From the NCBI RefSeq assembly GCF_003075075.1, contig NZ_QCYM01000001.1, forward strand, positions 124,001 to 188,000: a DNA stretch of 64,000 nucleotides, written 5' to 3'. Below, one piece after another: positions 43,519 to 52,704 of this stretch (its first letter is position 1; each line of letters begins with the position of its first letter). This DNA is from Labrenzia sp. 011 (GTDB lineage: Bacteria > Pseudomonadota > Alphaproteobacteria > Rhizobiales > Stappiaceae). Below the pieces are notes generated by a model. It was not told the DNA's origin. It ran no database searches and was given only the letters and a program-made list of their open reading frames with translations. Made by a program: the position numbers and the translations under genes.

Positions 43519-43692
43519 GAAACAAGCCTTTCTTCGTGTTGACAACGCAGGGCTGGCGCAGAGCCTCCTCGCAGCTTCGGAAAGGCACGAGAATTCTAAC
43601 GAGAGCGGGAACACGGGAAGTCGGATCTTTTCAGGGATCCTGGCTCAAAGCCCTTCCGTTCAGCCCCCGGCCATACCCCGGATGAAGCGCGC

Positions 43693-43720
43693 TCTATACT
43701 CCGTTTCAGGGAAAATGCAA
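43693..43720 (-). promoter_or_regulatory. Probable sigma-70 promoter of rpsF-rpsR-rplI
   Basis: On the minus strand, TTGCAT (43720-43715) and TATAGA (43698-43693) are separated by 16 bases. Transcription would start near 43685, giving a leader of about 165 bases before the rpsF ATG, enough room for autoregulatory binding by S6:S18. Confidence 0.55.
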
Positions 43721-43927
43721 GCGCAATCGGCCAAATAACCAGGGAACCGCTGTGCACTGATCTGAGCGCTGCCTTTTGCCGGAATGCGGCCCGGAAGCGC
43801 GCTTTTGCAGGACAGTGTGTGTCGGGGTCTCATATAAGCATGGAAGCGGGAATGCCGGTTTTTGGATGCAGGCGGCGTGGAAACCGCGTAAAAGGGCTTG
43901 AATTTGCAATTGATTGAACGCTGGGCC

Positions 43928-43956
43928 TTGACAGTCCGGGCAAGAGCGTATCATAG
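43928..43956 (+). promoter_or_regulatory. Probable sigma-70 promoter of fabD
   Basis: A perfect -35, TTGACA at 43928-43933, is followed by TATCAT (43949-43954) at 15 bases or TCATAG (43951-43956) at 17 bases. Transcription would begin near 43963, about 110 bases before the fabD ATG. Confidence 0.5.
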
Positions 43957-44073
43957 CCTCGCGCCAAGTTCGACATGCGGCCCCGAGCGGTTCGCTGCGC
44001 CGCTTTCAATCGAAGCCGAAGATCTTTTGCCCTAGGGCGGGGATTTCACACGTGTCACGGAGGCGTTTTCCAG

Positions 44074-45018
44074 ATGACCATCGCATTCACCTTTCCCGGA
44101 CAGGGGAGCCAGAGTGTCGGTATGGGCAAGATCCTTGCCGATACCTACCCGGAAGCGAAAGCCGTCTTCGACGAAGTGGATGAAGCGCTCAATCAGAAGC
44201 TCTCCGAAATCATGTGGAGCGGGCCTGAGGATGCGCTGACGCTGACGGCCAATGCCCAGCCGGCGCTCATGGCTGTCAGCCTTGCCACCATGCGCGTCCT
44301 GGAATCCAGAGGCTTCGATCTGTCCGCCAGCGCTGCCTATGTTGCCGGGCATTCTCTGGGAGAATACTCCGCACTCGCGGCTGCCGGCAGTCTCGACATC
44401 GCGACCGCCGCGCGGTTGCTGCGCGTGCGCGGTGACGCAATGCAGAACGCTGTTCCGGTCGGCCAGGGGGCAATGGCTGCTCTTCTGGGGCTGGATTTCG
44501 ACGTTGTGGTGGAAGTTGCCGCGGCTGCGGCCCAGGGCGAAGTCTGCCAGGCGGCCAACGACAATGCACCGGGCCAGGTGGTCGTCTCCGGTCACGTGGC
44601 CGCTGTCGAACGCGCCATCGAGATTGCCAAGGCCAAGGGGGCCCGCCGCGCCGTGCTGCTTCCGGTCAGCGCGCCGTTCCACTGCGCGCTGATGGCGCCT
44701 GCCGCCGACAAGATGGCCGAAGCGCTCGCCAATGCGGAAATCCGCACCCCGGTGGTTCCGCTGGTGGCCAATGTCATCGCCGGTCCGATTACCGATCCGG
44801 GCGAAATCCGGGGGCGGCTCGTGGATCAGGTGACCGGCACCGTGCGCTGGCGCGAAAGCATCACCTGGCTTGCGCAGAACGGCGTCGACACATTTGTCGA
44901 GGTCGGAACCGGCAAGGTGCTGACCGGCATGGTCAGACGCATTCACAAGGAAGCTACCGGTCTTGCCGTCAACACGCCGGAAGATATCGACGCCCTGTTG
45001 GAAAAGATCTCCGGATAA
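44074..45018 (+). CDS. fabD: Malonyl-CoA:ACP transacylase
   Basis: Loads malonyl groups onto acyl carrier protein for fatty-acid synthesis, 314 residues. The ATG at 44074 (MTIAFTFPGQGSQSVGMGK) has GGAGG ten bases upstream; a longer frame exists but has no such site. The nucleophile elbow is VAGHSLGEYSAL (Ser near residue 93), the catalytic His is in PVSAPFHCALM, and the QPALMAVSLA segment matches the family. It heads the fab cluster, followed by fabG after 87 bases. Confidence 0.96.
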   Translation: MTIAFTFPGQGSQSVGMGKILADTYPEAKAVFDEVDEALNQKLSEIMWSGPEDALTLTANAQPALMAVSLATMRVLESRGFDLSASAAYVAGHSLGEYSALAAAGSLDIATAARLLRVRGDAMQNAVPVGQGAMAALLGLDFDVVVEVAAAAAQGEVCQAANDNAPGQVVVSGHVAAVERAIEIAKAKGARRAVLLPVSAPFHCALMAPAADKMAEALANAEIRTPVVPLVANVIAGPITDPGEIRGRLVDQVTGTVRWRESITWLAQNGVDTFVEVGTGKVLTGMVRRIHKEATGLAVNTPEDIDALLEKISG

Positions 45019-45105
45019 CGGACTGCGGCCTTACGCTCTAATCTCCCGCCATCGGGCTTCAAGCCCCGCTGCGGGACCCATTCAGGAACAGGGAAGGACC
45101 CCAAG

Positions 45106-45843
45106 ATGTTCAGCTTGGAAGGGAAAAACGCTCTCGTCACCGGTGCGACCGGCGGGATCGGCGAAGCCATCGCGCGCGTGCTTCATGCGCAGGGCGCAAC
45201 CGTTTCTTTGTCGGGGACCCGTGCGGAGAAGCTGGAAGCCCTTGCCGCGGATCTTGGCGCGCGCGCCTTCGTCACGCCCGCCAACCTGTCGGACCGGGAG
45301 GCCGTCGGAGCGCTGCTTGCCACGGCGGAGGAAAAGATGGGCTCCGTGGACATACTGGTCAACAATGCCGGCATTACCCGTGACAACATCTTCATGCGCA
45401 TGAAGGATGAGGAATGGGATCAGGTTCTGGAGGTCAATCTGACCTCCGGCTTTCATCTGTGCCGGGCGGCGATCAAGGGCATGATGAAGCGCCGTTCCGG
45501 CCGTATCGTCGGCATTACCTCCGTTGTCGGCGTCACCGGAAATCCGGGGCAGGCCAACTATGCGGCGGCCAAGGCCGGGATGATCGGAATGTACAAGTCG
45601 CTCGCCCGCGAAGTCGCCAGCCGCAACATCACGGTCAACACCATCGCGCCGGGTTTCATCGAAACCGCGATGACCGAGGCGCTGAACGACAAACAAAAAG
45701 AATCGATTCTTGCGAATGTCCCTGCGGGCCGTTTGGGCACATCGACGGAGATTGCCGCCGCAGCGCTTTATCTTGCCAGTGACGAAGCCGCTTATGTGAC
45801 CGGTCAGACGCTGCATGTGAATGGCGGCATGGCTATGATTTAA
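45106..45843 (+). CDS. fabG: 3-oxoacyl-ACP reductase
   Basis: NADPH-dependent reductase of the fatty-acid elongation cycle, 245 residues. It has the cofactor motif TGATGGIGEAIA, NNAGITRDNIFMRMKDEEWD, the catalytic Ser in GITSVVGVTG and YAAAKAG for Tyr and Lys, and ends LHVNGGMAMI, all typical of FabG. GGGAAGGA precedes the ATG. It is separated from acpP by 261 bases, which suggests a separate acpP promoter. Confidence 0.96.
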   Translation: MFSLEGKNALVTGATGGIGEAIARVLHAQGATVSLSGTRAEKLEALAADLGARAFVTPANLSDREAVGALLATAEEKMGSVDILVNNAGITRDNIFMRMKDEEWDQVLEVNLTSGFHLCRAAIKGMMKRRSGRIVGITSVVGVTGNPGQANYAAAKAGMIGMYKSLAREVASRNITVNTIAPGFIETAMTEALNDKQKESILANVPAGRLGTSTEIAAAALYLASDEAAYVTGQTLHVNGGMAMI

Positions 45844-45924
45844 AAGGAAGTTTCGCCGAGCAGGCAAAAAGAATCCGGGCCGCTGCCATGCGGTCTGGAC
45901 CGGCTGGTAAAGGGCAACAAAGTG

Positions 45925-45951
45925 TGTTACGAACCCGCCGATTGTTACGAA
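45925..45951 (+). promoter_or_regulatory. Spaced direct repeat upstream of acpP
   Basis: TGTTACGAA occurs at 45925-45933 and 45943-45951, a period of 18 bases, about 160 bases before the acpP ATG. A seven-base hairpin AATTCCG/CGGAATT follows near 45969-45986. The repeat could be a regulator site or part of a promoter. Confidence 0.3.
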
Positions 45952-46104
45952 TTGCGCAGTCAGGTTTGAAATTCCGTGTTCGGAATTCCGCGCCGCCTGC
46001 GCGCAGGCATCTTGTAGACAGCGATCTCCTCCCACCGCTTTCCTGGAAACCGGTCCGGGGCAGTTTCGCCAGAGATGAACAGACGAAAACTAAGGAAGTA
46101 AAAG

Positions 46105-46338
46105 ATGAGCGATATCGCGGATCGGGTAAAGAAAATCGTCGTTGAGCACCTCGGTGTGGATGCGGAAAAGGTCGTGGAAGGCGCAAGCTTTATCGATGAC
46201 CTGGGCGCAGACAGCCTTGACACCGTTGAACTGGTCATGGCGTTTGAAGAAGAATTCGGCGTGGAAATCCCGGACACCGCAGCAGAAACCATCCTGACTG
46301 TTGGCGACGCCGTCAAGTTCCTGGAAGCCAACAAGTAA
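46105..46338 (+). CDS. acpP: Acyl carrier protein
   Basis: Small acidic carrier of acyl chains, 77 residues. The phosphopantetheine Ser is in [14 protein letters not shown] (about residue 37). The sequence is the canonical four-helix ACP ([17 protein letters not shown] to [10 protein letters not shown]). GGAAGTAAAAG gives the ribosome site. Hairpins follow the stop (AAGGGC/GCCCTT at 46337-46350 and GGCGGGG/CCCCGCC at 46377-46395), likely attenuating transcription into fabF, consistent with high ACP and lower FabF need. Confidence 0.98.
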   Translation: MSDIADRVKKIVVEHLGVDAEKVVEGASFIDDLGADSLDTVELVMAFEEEFGVEIPDTAAETILTVGDAVKFLEANK

Positions 46339-46376
46339 GGGCTTGCCCTTCCTGGTTATGATCTGAAGATGGCGCC

Positions 46377-46395
46377 GGCGGGGTTTCTCCCCGCC
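46377..46395 (+). terminator. Hairpin between acpP and fabF
   Basis: GGCGGGG and CCCCGCC form a seven-base GC stem around TTTCT, 28 bases before the fabF ATG. There is no T run, so it would act as a partial terminator or an RNA-stability element rather than a full stop. Confidence 0.4.
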
Positions 46396-46422
46396 TGGCC
46401 TTTCCAACGCAAGTGCAGGTTT

Positions 46423-47688
46423 ATGAGGCGAGTTGTCGTAACTGGTGTGGGCATGGTGACGCCGCTTGGTAGTGGTGTTGATGTCACGTGGAAAAAGATC
46501 CTCGAAGGCAAAAGCGGTGCCAACAAGGTAAGCAATTTCAAGGTCGACGATCTGGCCTGTCAGATTGCCTGTCAGATACCGCGCGGCCCCTCCGACGAAG
46601 GCGCGTTCAATCCGGACGACTGGATGGAAGTCAAGGAACAGCGCAAGGTCGACGACTTCATAATCTACGCCATGGCTGCTGCCGATCAGGCAATGGCCGA
46701 CTCCGGATTCAAGGCGGAAACCTACGAGCAGCAGGCCCGTTCCGGCGTGCTGATCGGTTCGGGAATCGGCGGGCTTCAGGGGATCGAACAAGGTGCGAAT
46801 CTGCTGGCGGAAAAAGGCCCGCGGCGCATCAGTCCGTTTTTCATACCCGGCCGTCTCATCAATCTGGCCGGTGGCTATGTCTCCATCCGGCACAGCCTCA
46901 AGGGTCCGAACCACGCCGTGGTGACCGCCTGTTCCACCGGTGCGCACGCCATTGGCGATGCGTCCCGTCTGATCGCCTTCGGCGATGCGGATGTGATGGT
47001 GGCAGGTGGAACCGAATCGCCGGTGTGCCGTCTGGCACTCGCCGGATTTGCCGCGTGCCGGGCCCTGTCCACCGCATTCAACGACAGTCCCGAGCAGGGC
47101 TCGCGCCCCTATGACAAGGCCCGTGACGGCTTCGTCATGGGCGAGGGCGCCGGCGTTGTGGTTCTGGAAGAATATGAACATGCCGTGCGCCGTGGCGCGA
47201 CCATCTACGCCGAGGTTATCGGCTATGGTCTGTCCGGCGACGCTTTTCACATCACCGCACCGTCCTCCGACGGCGACGGTGCCTATCGCTGCATGGAAGC
47301 GGCCCTGAAACGGGCCGAGATCACCCCGGCAGATGTCGACTACGTCAATGCGCACGGCACGTCGACACCACTGGGCGACGAGATCGAACTGGGGGCCGTG
47401 TCACGGCTTGCCGGCGAACATGCGTCGGGCCTCACCATGTCGTCGACCAAATCCTCCATCGGTCACCTGCTGGGTGCGGCCGGGGCAGTCGAGGCCATCT
47501 TCTCGGTCCTGGCCATCCGTGACGGCATGGCGCCGCCGACCATCAATCTGGATGATCCGTCGGTCGAGACCGAAATAGACCTGGTGCCGCACAAGCCGAA
47601 AAAGATGGACATCAACGTCGCCCTGTCGAACTCTTTCGGCTTCGGCGGCACAAATGCCTCGCTTGTCTTCCGCAAAGTTGCCGCATAA
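46423..47688 (+). CDS. fabF: Beta-ketoacyl-ACP synthase II
   Basis: Condensing enzyme of fatty-acid elongation, 421 residues. The ATG at 46423 (MRRVVVTGVGMVTPLGSGVDVTWKK) is the family-like start. The nucleophile is Cys in VVTACSTGAHAIGDASR (about residue 165). The two His are in VNAHGTSTPLGD and KSSIGHLLGAAG. It ends SNSFGFGGTNASLVFRKVAA. It follows acpP by 84 bases and leads into mltG after a hairpin and repeat copy E. Confidence 0.97.
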   Translation: MRRVVVTGVGMVTPLGSGVDVTWKKILEGKSGANKVSNFKVDDLACQIACQIPRGPSDEGAFNPDDWMEVKEQRKVDDFIIYAMAAADQAMADSGFKAETYEQQARSGVLIGSGIGGLQGIEQGANLLAEKGPRRISPFFIPGRLINLAGGYVSIRHSLKGPNHAVVTACSTGAHAIGDASRLIAFGDADVMVAGGTESPVCRLALAGFAACRALSTAFNDSPEQGSRPYDKARDGFVMGEGAGVVVLEEYEHAVRRGATIYAEVIGYGLSGDAFHITAPSSDGDGAYRCMEAALKRAEITPADVDYVNAHGTSTPLGDEIELGAVSRLAGEHASGLTMSSTKSSIGHLLGAAGAVEAIFSVLAIRDGMAPPTINLDDPSVETEIDLVPHKPKKMDINVALSNSFGFGGTNASLVFRKVAA

Positions 47689-47701
47689 CCCATTCAAGTT
47701 C

Positions 47702-47739
47702 TCTCGGGCCGCCCCCGATTCCCGGGATGCGGCCCGAGA
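47702..47739 (+). terminator. Stem-loop after fabF
   Basis: TCTCGGGCCGC (47702-47712) and GCGGCCCGAGA (47729-47739) make a perfect 11-base stem with a 16-base loop that can fold further. There is no T tract, so ending may be partial. It lies 13 bases after the fabF stop. Confidence 0.5.
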
Positions 47740-47806
47740 CGTTGATTGTGACCGCCGGAATGTTCGGGCATTCTTCGATCGCCAGAGAGCGGTCAGCATG
47801 CTCTAA

Positions 47807-47879
47807 CATTTTAAAATCGATCAACTTTTCCGCTTTCATGTGAGCCCGTATGAAAGCAGGTTGGTTTCGAGCCTGGTTC
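47807..47879 (+). repeat. Second dispersed hairpin repeat, copy E
   Basis: Homologous to 31670-31733. ATTTTAAAATCGATC is followed by GCTTTCATGTG (47832-47842), an AGCC loop and CGTATGAAAGC (47847-47857). The two changes against the perfect stem of copy D become G-U and U-G pairs, so the RNA stem is kept. The stem ends 59 bases before the mltG ATG. Confidence 0.6.
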
Positions 47880-47916
47880 AGGGATCCGGGGCTCAGTTTT
47901 GGAGGTGCGAGCAGAT

Positions 47917-49047
47917 ATGCGCATTAAGCCGAAAAGCCCGCGTGAAGCATTGCAGCCGGAACCGGCTCCAGGACCGCCGCAGCGGTCCCGTCACGTTCGC
48001 AATCCATTGGTTATTCTGATCAACTTGATCATCACGCTTGCCGTGTTCGGTCTCGCCGTGCTCGGCGGTGCGCTGTATTTCGGCAAGAAGAAGTTCGAGG
48101 AAACCGGTCCGCTTGCCCAGGACGCCACGGTGGTGATTTCCTCCGGCGCCGGGCTCTCCGGCATCACCGACCGGCTTTCCAGCAAGGGCGTGATTGCGGA
48201 CGCTCTGATCGATGAGTGGATCTTCAATCTCGGTATCCGTTTCTACAAGAATGCCACCCGGCTGAAGGCCGGGGAATATGCCTTTGCTCCGGGCGTGTCC
48301 ATGCAGCAGATCATGACCGATCTGGTCGAAGGCAATGCCGTCACGCATTCCGTCACCATACCGGAAGGCTGGACGACCGCGCAGATCGTCGAGCGGGTCC
48401 GGGAGCATCCGGTTCTGACCGGGCAAATCACGGACATTCCCGCCGAAGGGGACCTGCTGCCGGAGACCTACACCTTTGCACGCGGAACCTCGCGTCAGGA
48501 AGTCCTGGACCAGATGAAGGCCGCGCAGGAAAAGCTGCTGGCGGAGATCTGGGAGCGCCGCTCCCAGGACCTTCCGGTCGCTTCGCCGGAAGAGCTGGTG
48601 ATCCTGGCGTCCATCGTCGAAAAGGAAACCGCACTGGCCGATGAGCGGCCGCGCGTGGCCGGCGTCTTCGTCAACCGCCTGAACAAGAACATGCGCCTGC
48701 AGTCCGATCCGACCATTCTCTACGGCCTTTACGGCGGGGAGGCCTGGCAGAAGGACCGGTCTGCGATCAAGCAGTCGGAGCTGAAGGCGGAAAACAAATA
48801 CAACACCTATCAGATCGACGGTTTGCCGCCGGGACCGATCGGCAACCCCGGCCGGGCGGCCATGGAGGCCGTTGCCAATCCCTCGCGGACCCAGGATCTC
48901 TATTTTGTTGCCGACGGGTCCGGCGGGCACATTTTCGCCGAAACCTATGAACAGCATCAGGAAAACGTCCGGAAATGGCGCCGGATCGAACGCGAGCAGC
49001 GTGAGGCAGAACGGAACCAGCAGACACAGCCGGCAACGTCCAATTGA
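47917..49047 (+). CDS. mltG: Endolytic murein transglycosylase
   Basis: Inner-membrane lytic transglycosylase that releases new glycan chains, 376 residues. The ATG at 47917 (MRIKPKSPREALQPEPAPGPP) is preferred to upstream TTG and GTG codons that lie on or too close to the GGAGG site. A single membrane helix (VILINLIITLAVFGLAVLGGALYF) follows a proline-rich cytosolic start. The YceG-like domain holds the catalytic Glu in LASIVEKETALADERPRVAG, then RLQSDPTILYGL and YNTYQIDGLPPGPIGNPG. Its place after fabF is conserved in alphaproteobacteria, although pabC is absent. Confidence 0.93.
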   Translation: MRIKPKSPREALQPEPAPGPPQRSRHVRNPLVILINLIITLAVFGLAVLGGALYFGKKKFEETGPLAQDATVVISSGAGLSGITDRLSSKGVIADALIDEWIFNLGIRFYKNATRLKAGEYAFAPGVSMQQIMTDLVEGNAVTHSVTIPEGWTTAQIVERVREHPVLTGQITDIPAEGDLLPETYTFARGTSRQEVLDQMKAAQEKLLAEIWERRSQDLPVASPEELVILASIVEKETALADERPRVAGVFVNRLNKNMRLQSDPTILYGLYGGEAWQKDRSAIKQSELKAENKYNTYQIDGLPPGPIGNPGRAAMEAVANPSRTQDLYFVADGSGGHIFAETYEQHQENVRKWRRIEREQREAERNQQTQPATSN

Positions 49048-49104
49048 TCGAATAGCTGCAATGCAAGGCGGATTTCGCGCCGGATTTGTCCGCAAGGGGG
49101 GCTC

Positions 49105-49998
49105 ATGGCACTGGCCAGCATGACGGGATTTGCGCGCGCGCCGGGGGACGCGGGGCCGGTCCGATGGACCTGGGAACTCAGGTCCGTCAACGGCAAGTCC
49201 CTGGATCTGCGCATTCGCATTCCGGCGGGACTTGAAACGCTCGAGCCGAAGATCAGGGATCGCTGCGCCAGGGTTCTCAGGCGCGGCAATGTCACCATCG
49301 GCCTGGCCATGCAGCGGGATCAGTCCGAGCTGCAGCTTCAGGTGAATGAGAAAGCGCTCGAAGCGGTGCTCTCCACCATCGACCTTCTGAAAAACCGGGT
49401 GCCCGATCTCGCGCCGCCGTCACTTGACGGCATCCTGTCCCAGAAAGGCGTGTTCGAACTCAAGGAGCCGGAAGAGGACCCGCAGGCGCAGGCCGCCCTG
49501 CACAACGCGCTGCTCACCACTCTGGATGCTGCCCTGATCGATCTTGTCGACATGCGCCATACGGAAGGCAAGGCGATCAGCAGCATCCTGCGCAAGCAGA
49601 TCGACACCATCGCAGAGCTGACGCAGGCCGCCGAAGACCTGCCCGCCCGCCGTCCCGAGGCGATCAGGGCGAGATTGCACAAGCAGGTTCATGAGCTGAT
49701 GGACGCCGCCGATGGCCAGCTCGATTCTCAGCGCCTTCATCAGGAAGCGGTGATGCTGGCGACAAAGGCCGATATCCGTGAAGAGCTCGACCGTCTGCAT
49801 GCCCATGTCGCCGCCGTCCGCGACCTGATGGACACGGGCGGGGCAATCGGCCGCCGGCTTGATTTCCTGGCGCAGGAATTCAACCGCGAAGCCAACACCT
49901 TGTGTTCCAAGTCCAACGATGTCGAATTGACCGCCATCGGGCTGGATTTGAAAGCGGTTATCGATCAAATGCGTGAGCAGATACAGAACCTGGAGTAG
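49105..49998 (+). CDS. yicC: YicC-family endoribonuclease
   Basis: A 297-residue protein of the YicC/YloC family, recently shown in some bacteria to be an RNase. It opens MALASMTGFARAPGD, with the family start MTGFA, then RSVNGKSLDLRIRIP, and ends with the DUF1732 region (DGQLDSQRLHQEAVMLATKADIREELDRLHAH, and GRRLDFLAQEFNREANTLCSKSND). gmk starts five bases after its stop; yicC-gmk linkage is widespread. AAGGGGGG precedes the ATG. Confidence 0.94.
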   Translation: MALASMTGFARAPGDAGPVRWTWELRSVNGKSLDLRIRIPAGLETLEPKIRDRCARVLRRGNVTIGLAMQRDQSELQLQVNEKALEAVLSTIDLLKNRVPDLAPPSLDGILSQKGVFELKEPEEDPQAQAALHNALLTTLDAALIDLVDMRHTEGKAISSILRKQIDTIAELTQAAEDLPARRPEAIRARLHKQVHELMDAADGQLDSQRLHQEAVMLATKADIREELDRLHAHVAAVRDLMDTGGAIGRRLDFLAQEFNREANTLCSKSNDVELTAIGLDLKAVIDQMREQIQNLE

Positions 49999-50003
49999 AC
50001 CAC

Positions 50004-50702
50004 ATGAGCGAGGCGCGCACCGGAACCATTGTCAGTGCGGATGAGGCCGAGCAGCAGCGCCGCGGGCTGATGCTGGTCCTGTCGTCCCCTTCGGGCGCCG
50101 GGAAATCGACCATCGCCCGCCTGCTTCTGGAAAAGGAGGACAATCTGGAATTGTCCATTTCCGTGACCAGCAGACCACGCCGCTCCAGCGAAGTCGATGG
50201 CGTGCATTACCAGTTTCTGGATGCCAAGCGGTTCGAGCAGATGCGCGACCATGGCGAACTGCTCGAATGGGCGGAGGTTCACGGCAATTATTATGCAACG
50301 CCGCGGGCGCCTGTGGAGAACGCCATCGAGAACGGCCGGGACATCCTTTTCGACATCGATATCCAGGGCACTTTCCAGCTTTACGAGAAAATGCGTTCCG
50401 ACGTGGTCTCCATCTTCATTCTGCCGCCGTCGATCGCCGAGATGAAATCCCGTCTGCACCGGCGTGCGGAAGATACCGACGAAGTGATCGCCAAGCGCAT
50501 GAAGACCGCGGTCGAGGAAATGTCCCACTGGGGGGAATACGACTATGTGGTCGTCAACGACGATCTGGAACGCGCTTTCGAGAACGTTCGCGCAATCCTG
50601 CGGGCGGAGCGGCTGAAGCAATTCCGGTCGCCGAAGATTGGCCCCCTTATTCAGGGGATGGTCGAAGATCTCCACAAGGAACTGGGCGAAGTGGCGGATT
50701 GA
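50004..50702 (+). CDS. gmk: Guanylate kinase
   Basis: Phosphorylates GMP to GDP with ATP, 232 residues. Walker A is SSPSGAGKST (residues 28-36), the GMP-binding region has SVTSRPRRSSEVDGVHYQFL, and the LID region has SRLHRRAEDTDEVIAKRM. The N-terminal 20 residues are a short extension over E. coli Gmk. It is the last gene of the plus-strand series and converges with rsmA, with repeat copy C between. Confidence 0.97.
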   Translation: MSEARTGTIVSADEAEQQRRGLMLVLSSPSGAGKSTIARLLLEKEDNLELSISVTSRPRRSSEVDGVHYQFLDAKRFEQMRDHGELLEWAEVHGNYYATPRAPVENAIENGRDILFDIDIQGTFQLYEKMRSDVVSIFILPPSIAEMKSRLHRRAEDTDEVIAKRMKTAVEEMSHWGEYDYVVVNDDLERAFENVRAILRAERLKQFRSPKIGPLIQGMVEDLHKELGEVAD

Positions 50703-50737
50703 TCCGGGCACGCGCGGCTTCAGACCGCCCGTCAAAG

Positions 50738-50830
50738 GCAGGCGTTCCTGAAACACGCCCGAGGCAGCGTCTGCATCGCAAACCCATTCGGGCGATTTCC
50801 TGAAGTCTATTCAACGCGAGATTCTCTAGA
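50738..50830. repeat. Dispersed palindromic repeat, copy C
   Basis: Minus-strand reading starts TCTAGAGAATCTCGCGTTGA, continues CTTCAGGAAATCGCCCGAA, and carries the TTTGCGATGCA apex and CGGGCGTGTTTCAGGAACGCC. It pairs across the apex, as in copies A and B, and its first 70 bases match the left arm of copy B closely. The rsmA stop codon TAG (50826-50828) lies inside it. It fills the gap between converging gmk and rsmA. Confidence 0.7.
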
Positions 50831-51677
50831 CCGCCCCGGCAGCCCTGAAAACATTGGCGAGGTCGACGAATCCGGCGATGTCGATTTCCTCCGCCCGCGC
50901 GGTCGGCTCGAGGCCGGCCTCCACGATCATTGCTTCGGCCTCGGGCGACAGGGCCTTGAGGCTTGCCCGCAGCATCTTCCGGCGCTGGCCGAAGGCGGCG
51001 GCCGTGATCCGTTCCAGGGCGTTCAATGCGCAGGGAAGGGGGGCCGGGTCGGGGGTCAGATGCACGACCGCCGAGGTGACTTTCGGTGGCGGCGTGAAGG
51101 CCTTTGGACTGATGTCGAACAGGATTCCGCCCTTGCACCGCCATCCGGCCAGCACGCCGAGGCGGCCATAGGCCTTTGAGCCGGGCGGGGCAGTGATCCG
51201 CTCGCCGACTTCCTTCTGGAACATCAGTGTCAGCGACAACCAGAAGGGCGGCCAGTCCGCAGTGGTGATCCAGTTGAGGAGAAGCTGCGTGCCGACATTA
51301 TAGGGCAGATTGGCGGCGATACGAACGTTGCCGCCACCGGTCAGGGCAACGGGATCCAGCTTGAGAGCGTCGCCTTCGATGACGTCCAGCCGGCCGGGAT
51401 ACCGGGCCGAAATGTCCGCAAGGGCGGGCAGGCATCGGCTGTCCTTTTCGACCGCCACGACCTTCCTGGCGCCAGCGGCCAGCAGCGCCCGCGTGAGACC
51501 GCCCGGGCCGGGACCAATTTCCAGGACCGTGCAATCTTCCAGGGAGCCCGCCGAGCGGGCGATGCGCGATGTCAGGTTCAGGTCGAGCAGAAAGTTCTGG
51601 CCGAGGGATTTCTTCGCATCCAGGCCATGGGCCGCGATCACGTCGCGCAGCGGTGGCAGATCATCTATCTGGGCCAC
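50826..51677 (-). CDS. rsmA: 16S rRNA dimethyladenosine transferase
   Basis: Methylates the two adjacent adenines near the 3' end of 16S rRNA, 283 residues. I start it at GTG 51677 ([20 protein letters not shown]), with AGGTG a few bases upstream and one base after the pdxA stop. The longer open frame lacks family character. Motifs are [13 protein letters not shown], the SAM-binding [19 protein letters not shown] and [12 protein letters not shown]. It is the last gene of the surA-pdxA-rsmA series. Its TAG stop is within repeat copy C. Confidence 0.94.
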   Translation of the reverse strand: MAQIDDLPPLRDVIAAHGLDAKKSLGQNFLLDLNLTSRIARSAGSLEDCTVLEIGPGPGGLTRALLAAGARKVVAVEKDSRCLPALADISARYPGRLDVIEGDALKLDPVALTGGGNVRIAANLPYNVGTQLLLNWITTADWPPFWLSLTLMFQKEVGERITAPPGSKAYGRLGVLAGWRCKGGILFDISPKAFTPPPKVTSAVVHLTPDPAPLPCALNALERITAAAFGQRRKMLRASLKALSPEAEAMIVEAGLEPTARAEEIDIAGFVDLANVFRAAGAV

Positions 51678-51678
51678 A

Positions 51679-52698
51679 TTACACCTGATCGGGATGGGCA
51701 AGCGCATCCGCCATGCGCACGGCGGACGAGAAGCTGTCGATGCGGGCCGTACCGCTGCCTGCCAGATCATAGGCGGTGCCGTGGTCCGGGGAGGTGCGCA
51801 CGAACGGCAGCCCGAGGGTGACATTCACGCCCTCGTCGAAGCCGATTGTCTTGGCCGGAATGAGCACCTGATCGTGATACATGCCCAATACGCAGTCGTA
51901 GGTGTTGCGCGCCTGGGGGTGAAACAGCGTATCGGCGGAATGGGGGCCGGTTGCCGCGATCCCTTCCGCCTTGAGCCGTGCAACCGCCGGAGCGATGACA
52001 TCGCGGTCTTCCGTGCCCATGGTGCCGCCTTCTCCCGCATGCGGGTTGAGGCCGCAGAGCGCCAGCCGCGGATTGGTATATCCGAAACGGGTGCGCAGAT
52101 CGTTGGCCGTGATTTTCGCGGTTTCGACAATGAGATCTTCGTTCAGCGCCGCAGGAACATCCTTGATTGCGATATGGATCGTCACCGGGACGACCATCAG
52201 TTCCGGACCGGCAATCATCATCACCGGCGTCGCCGGGGCGCCGGGCCAGTGTTTTTCGGCGAGGGCACCGAGAAATTCCGTATGACCGGGATAGGTAAAT
52301 CCGGTTCTGTAGAGTGCCGCCTTGTTGATCGGATTGGTCACCACCGCGGATGCAAGGCCGTTGCGGATGTCTTCAACACAGCCCTCGATGGAGGCGACGA
52401 CCGATGGCGCGGTTTCGGCCTGTTCCACACCGGGCCGGTCCGACAGGGCCGGGCCGGTCTGCACGATTGGCAGCGACTTTGGAAAATGGGTGCTGGCCTG
52501 ATCCGGCGACACGCTCTCGATGCGGATATTCAGGTCGATCGTCTTTGCCCGGCTGGCGAGGAGGGCTTCATCGCCACGCACATAGAATGGCGGCAGCTGC
52601 AGAGCCTTGCGGTTGGCCCAGGCCAGAAGAACCAGATCGGGCCCGATACCGGCGGGTTCCCCCATGGTGACGGCGATCGGTTGTTTCCGCGTGCCCAT
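51679..52698 (-). CDS. pdxA: 4-hydroxythreonine-4-phosphate dehydrogenase
   Basis: NAD-dependent enzyme of pyridoxal phosphate synthesis, 339 residues. It has the family opening [15 protein letters not shown], the [25 protein letters not shown] segment with metal His, [16 protein letters not shown] and the [37 protein letters not shown] region in parts. It starts six bases after the surA stop, so the genes form an operon. Confidence 0.95.
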   Translation of the reverse strand: MGTRKQPIAVTMGEPAGIGPDLVLLAWANRKALQLPPFYVRGDEALLASRAKTIDLNIRIESVSPDQASTHFPKSLPIVQTGPALSDRPGVEQAETAPSVVASIEGCVEDIRNGLASAVVTNPINKAALYRTGFTYPGHTEFLGALAEKHWPGAPATPVMMIAGPELMVVPVTIHIAIKDVPAALNEDLIVETAKITANDLRTRFGYTNPRLALCGLNPHAGEGGTMGTEDRDVIAPAVARLKAEGIAATGPHSADTLFHPQARNTYDCVLGMYHDQVLIPAKTIGFDEGVNVTLGLPFVRTSPDHGTAYDLAGSGTARIDSFSSAVRMADALAHPDQV

Positions 52699-52704
52699 GT
52701 CGGC

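Larger units (their letters stand above)
43519..44073. other. 555-base divergent intergenic region, rpsF to fabD
   Basis: The only long gene-free stretch in the window. It holds two likely promoters: one for rpsF on the minus strand (43693-43720) and one for fabD on the plus strand (43928-43956). The roughly 165-base rpsF leader and roughly 110-base fabD leader lie at its ends. In between (43725-43925) I see no frame with a ribosome site, no tRNA and no repeat. Confidence 0.55.

Noticed and set aside
43706-43954. 82-codon minus-strand frame in the rpsF-fabD gap
   Set aside because: It overlaps both likely promoters, lacks a ribosome site and shows no family character.
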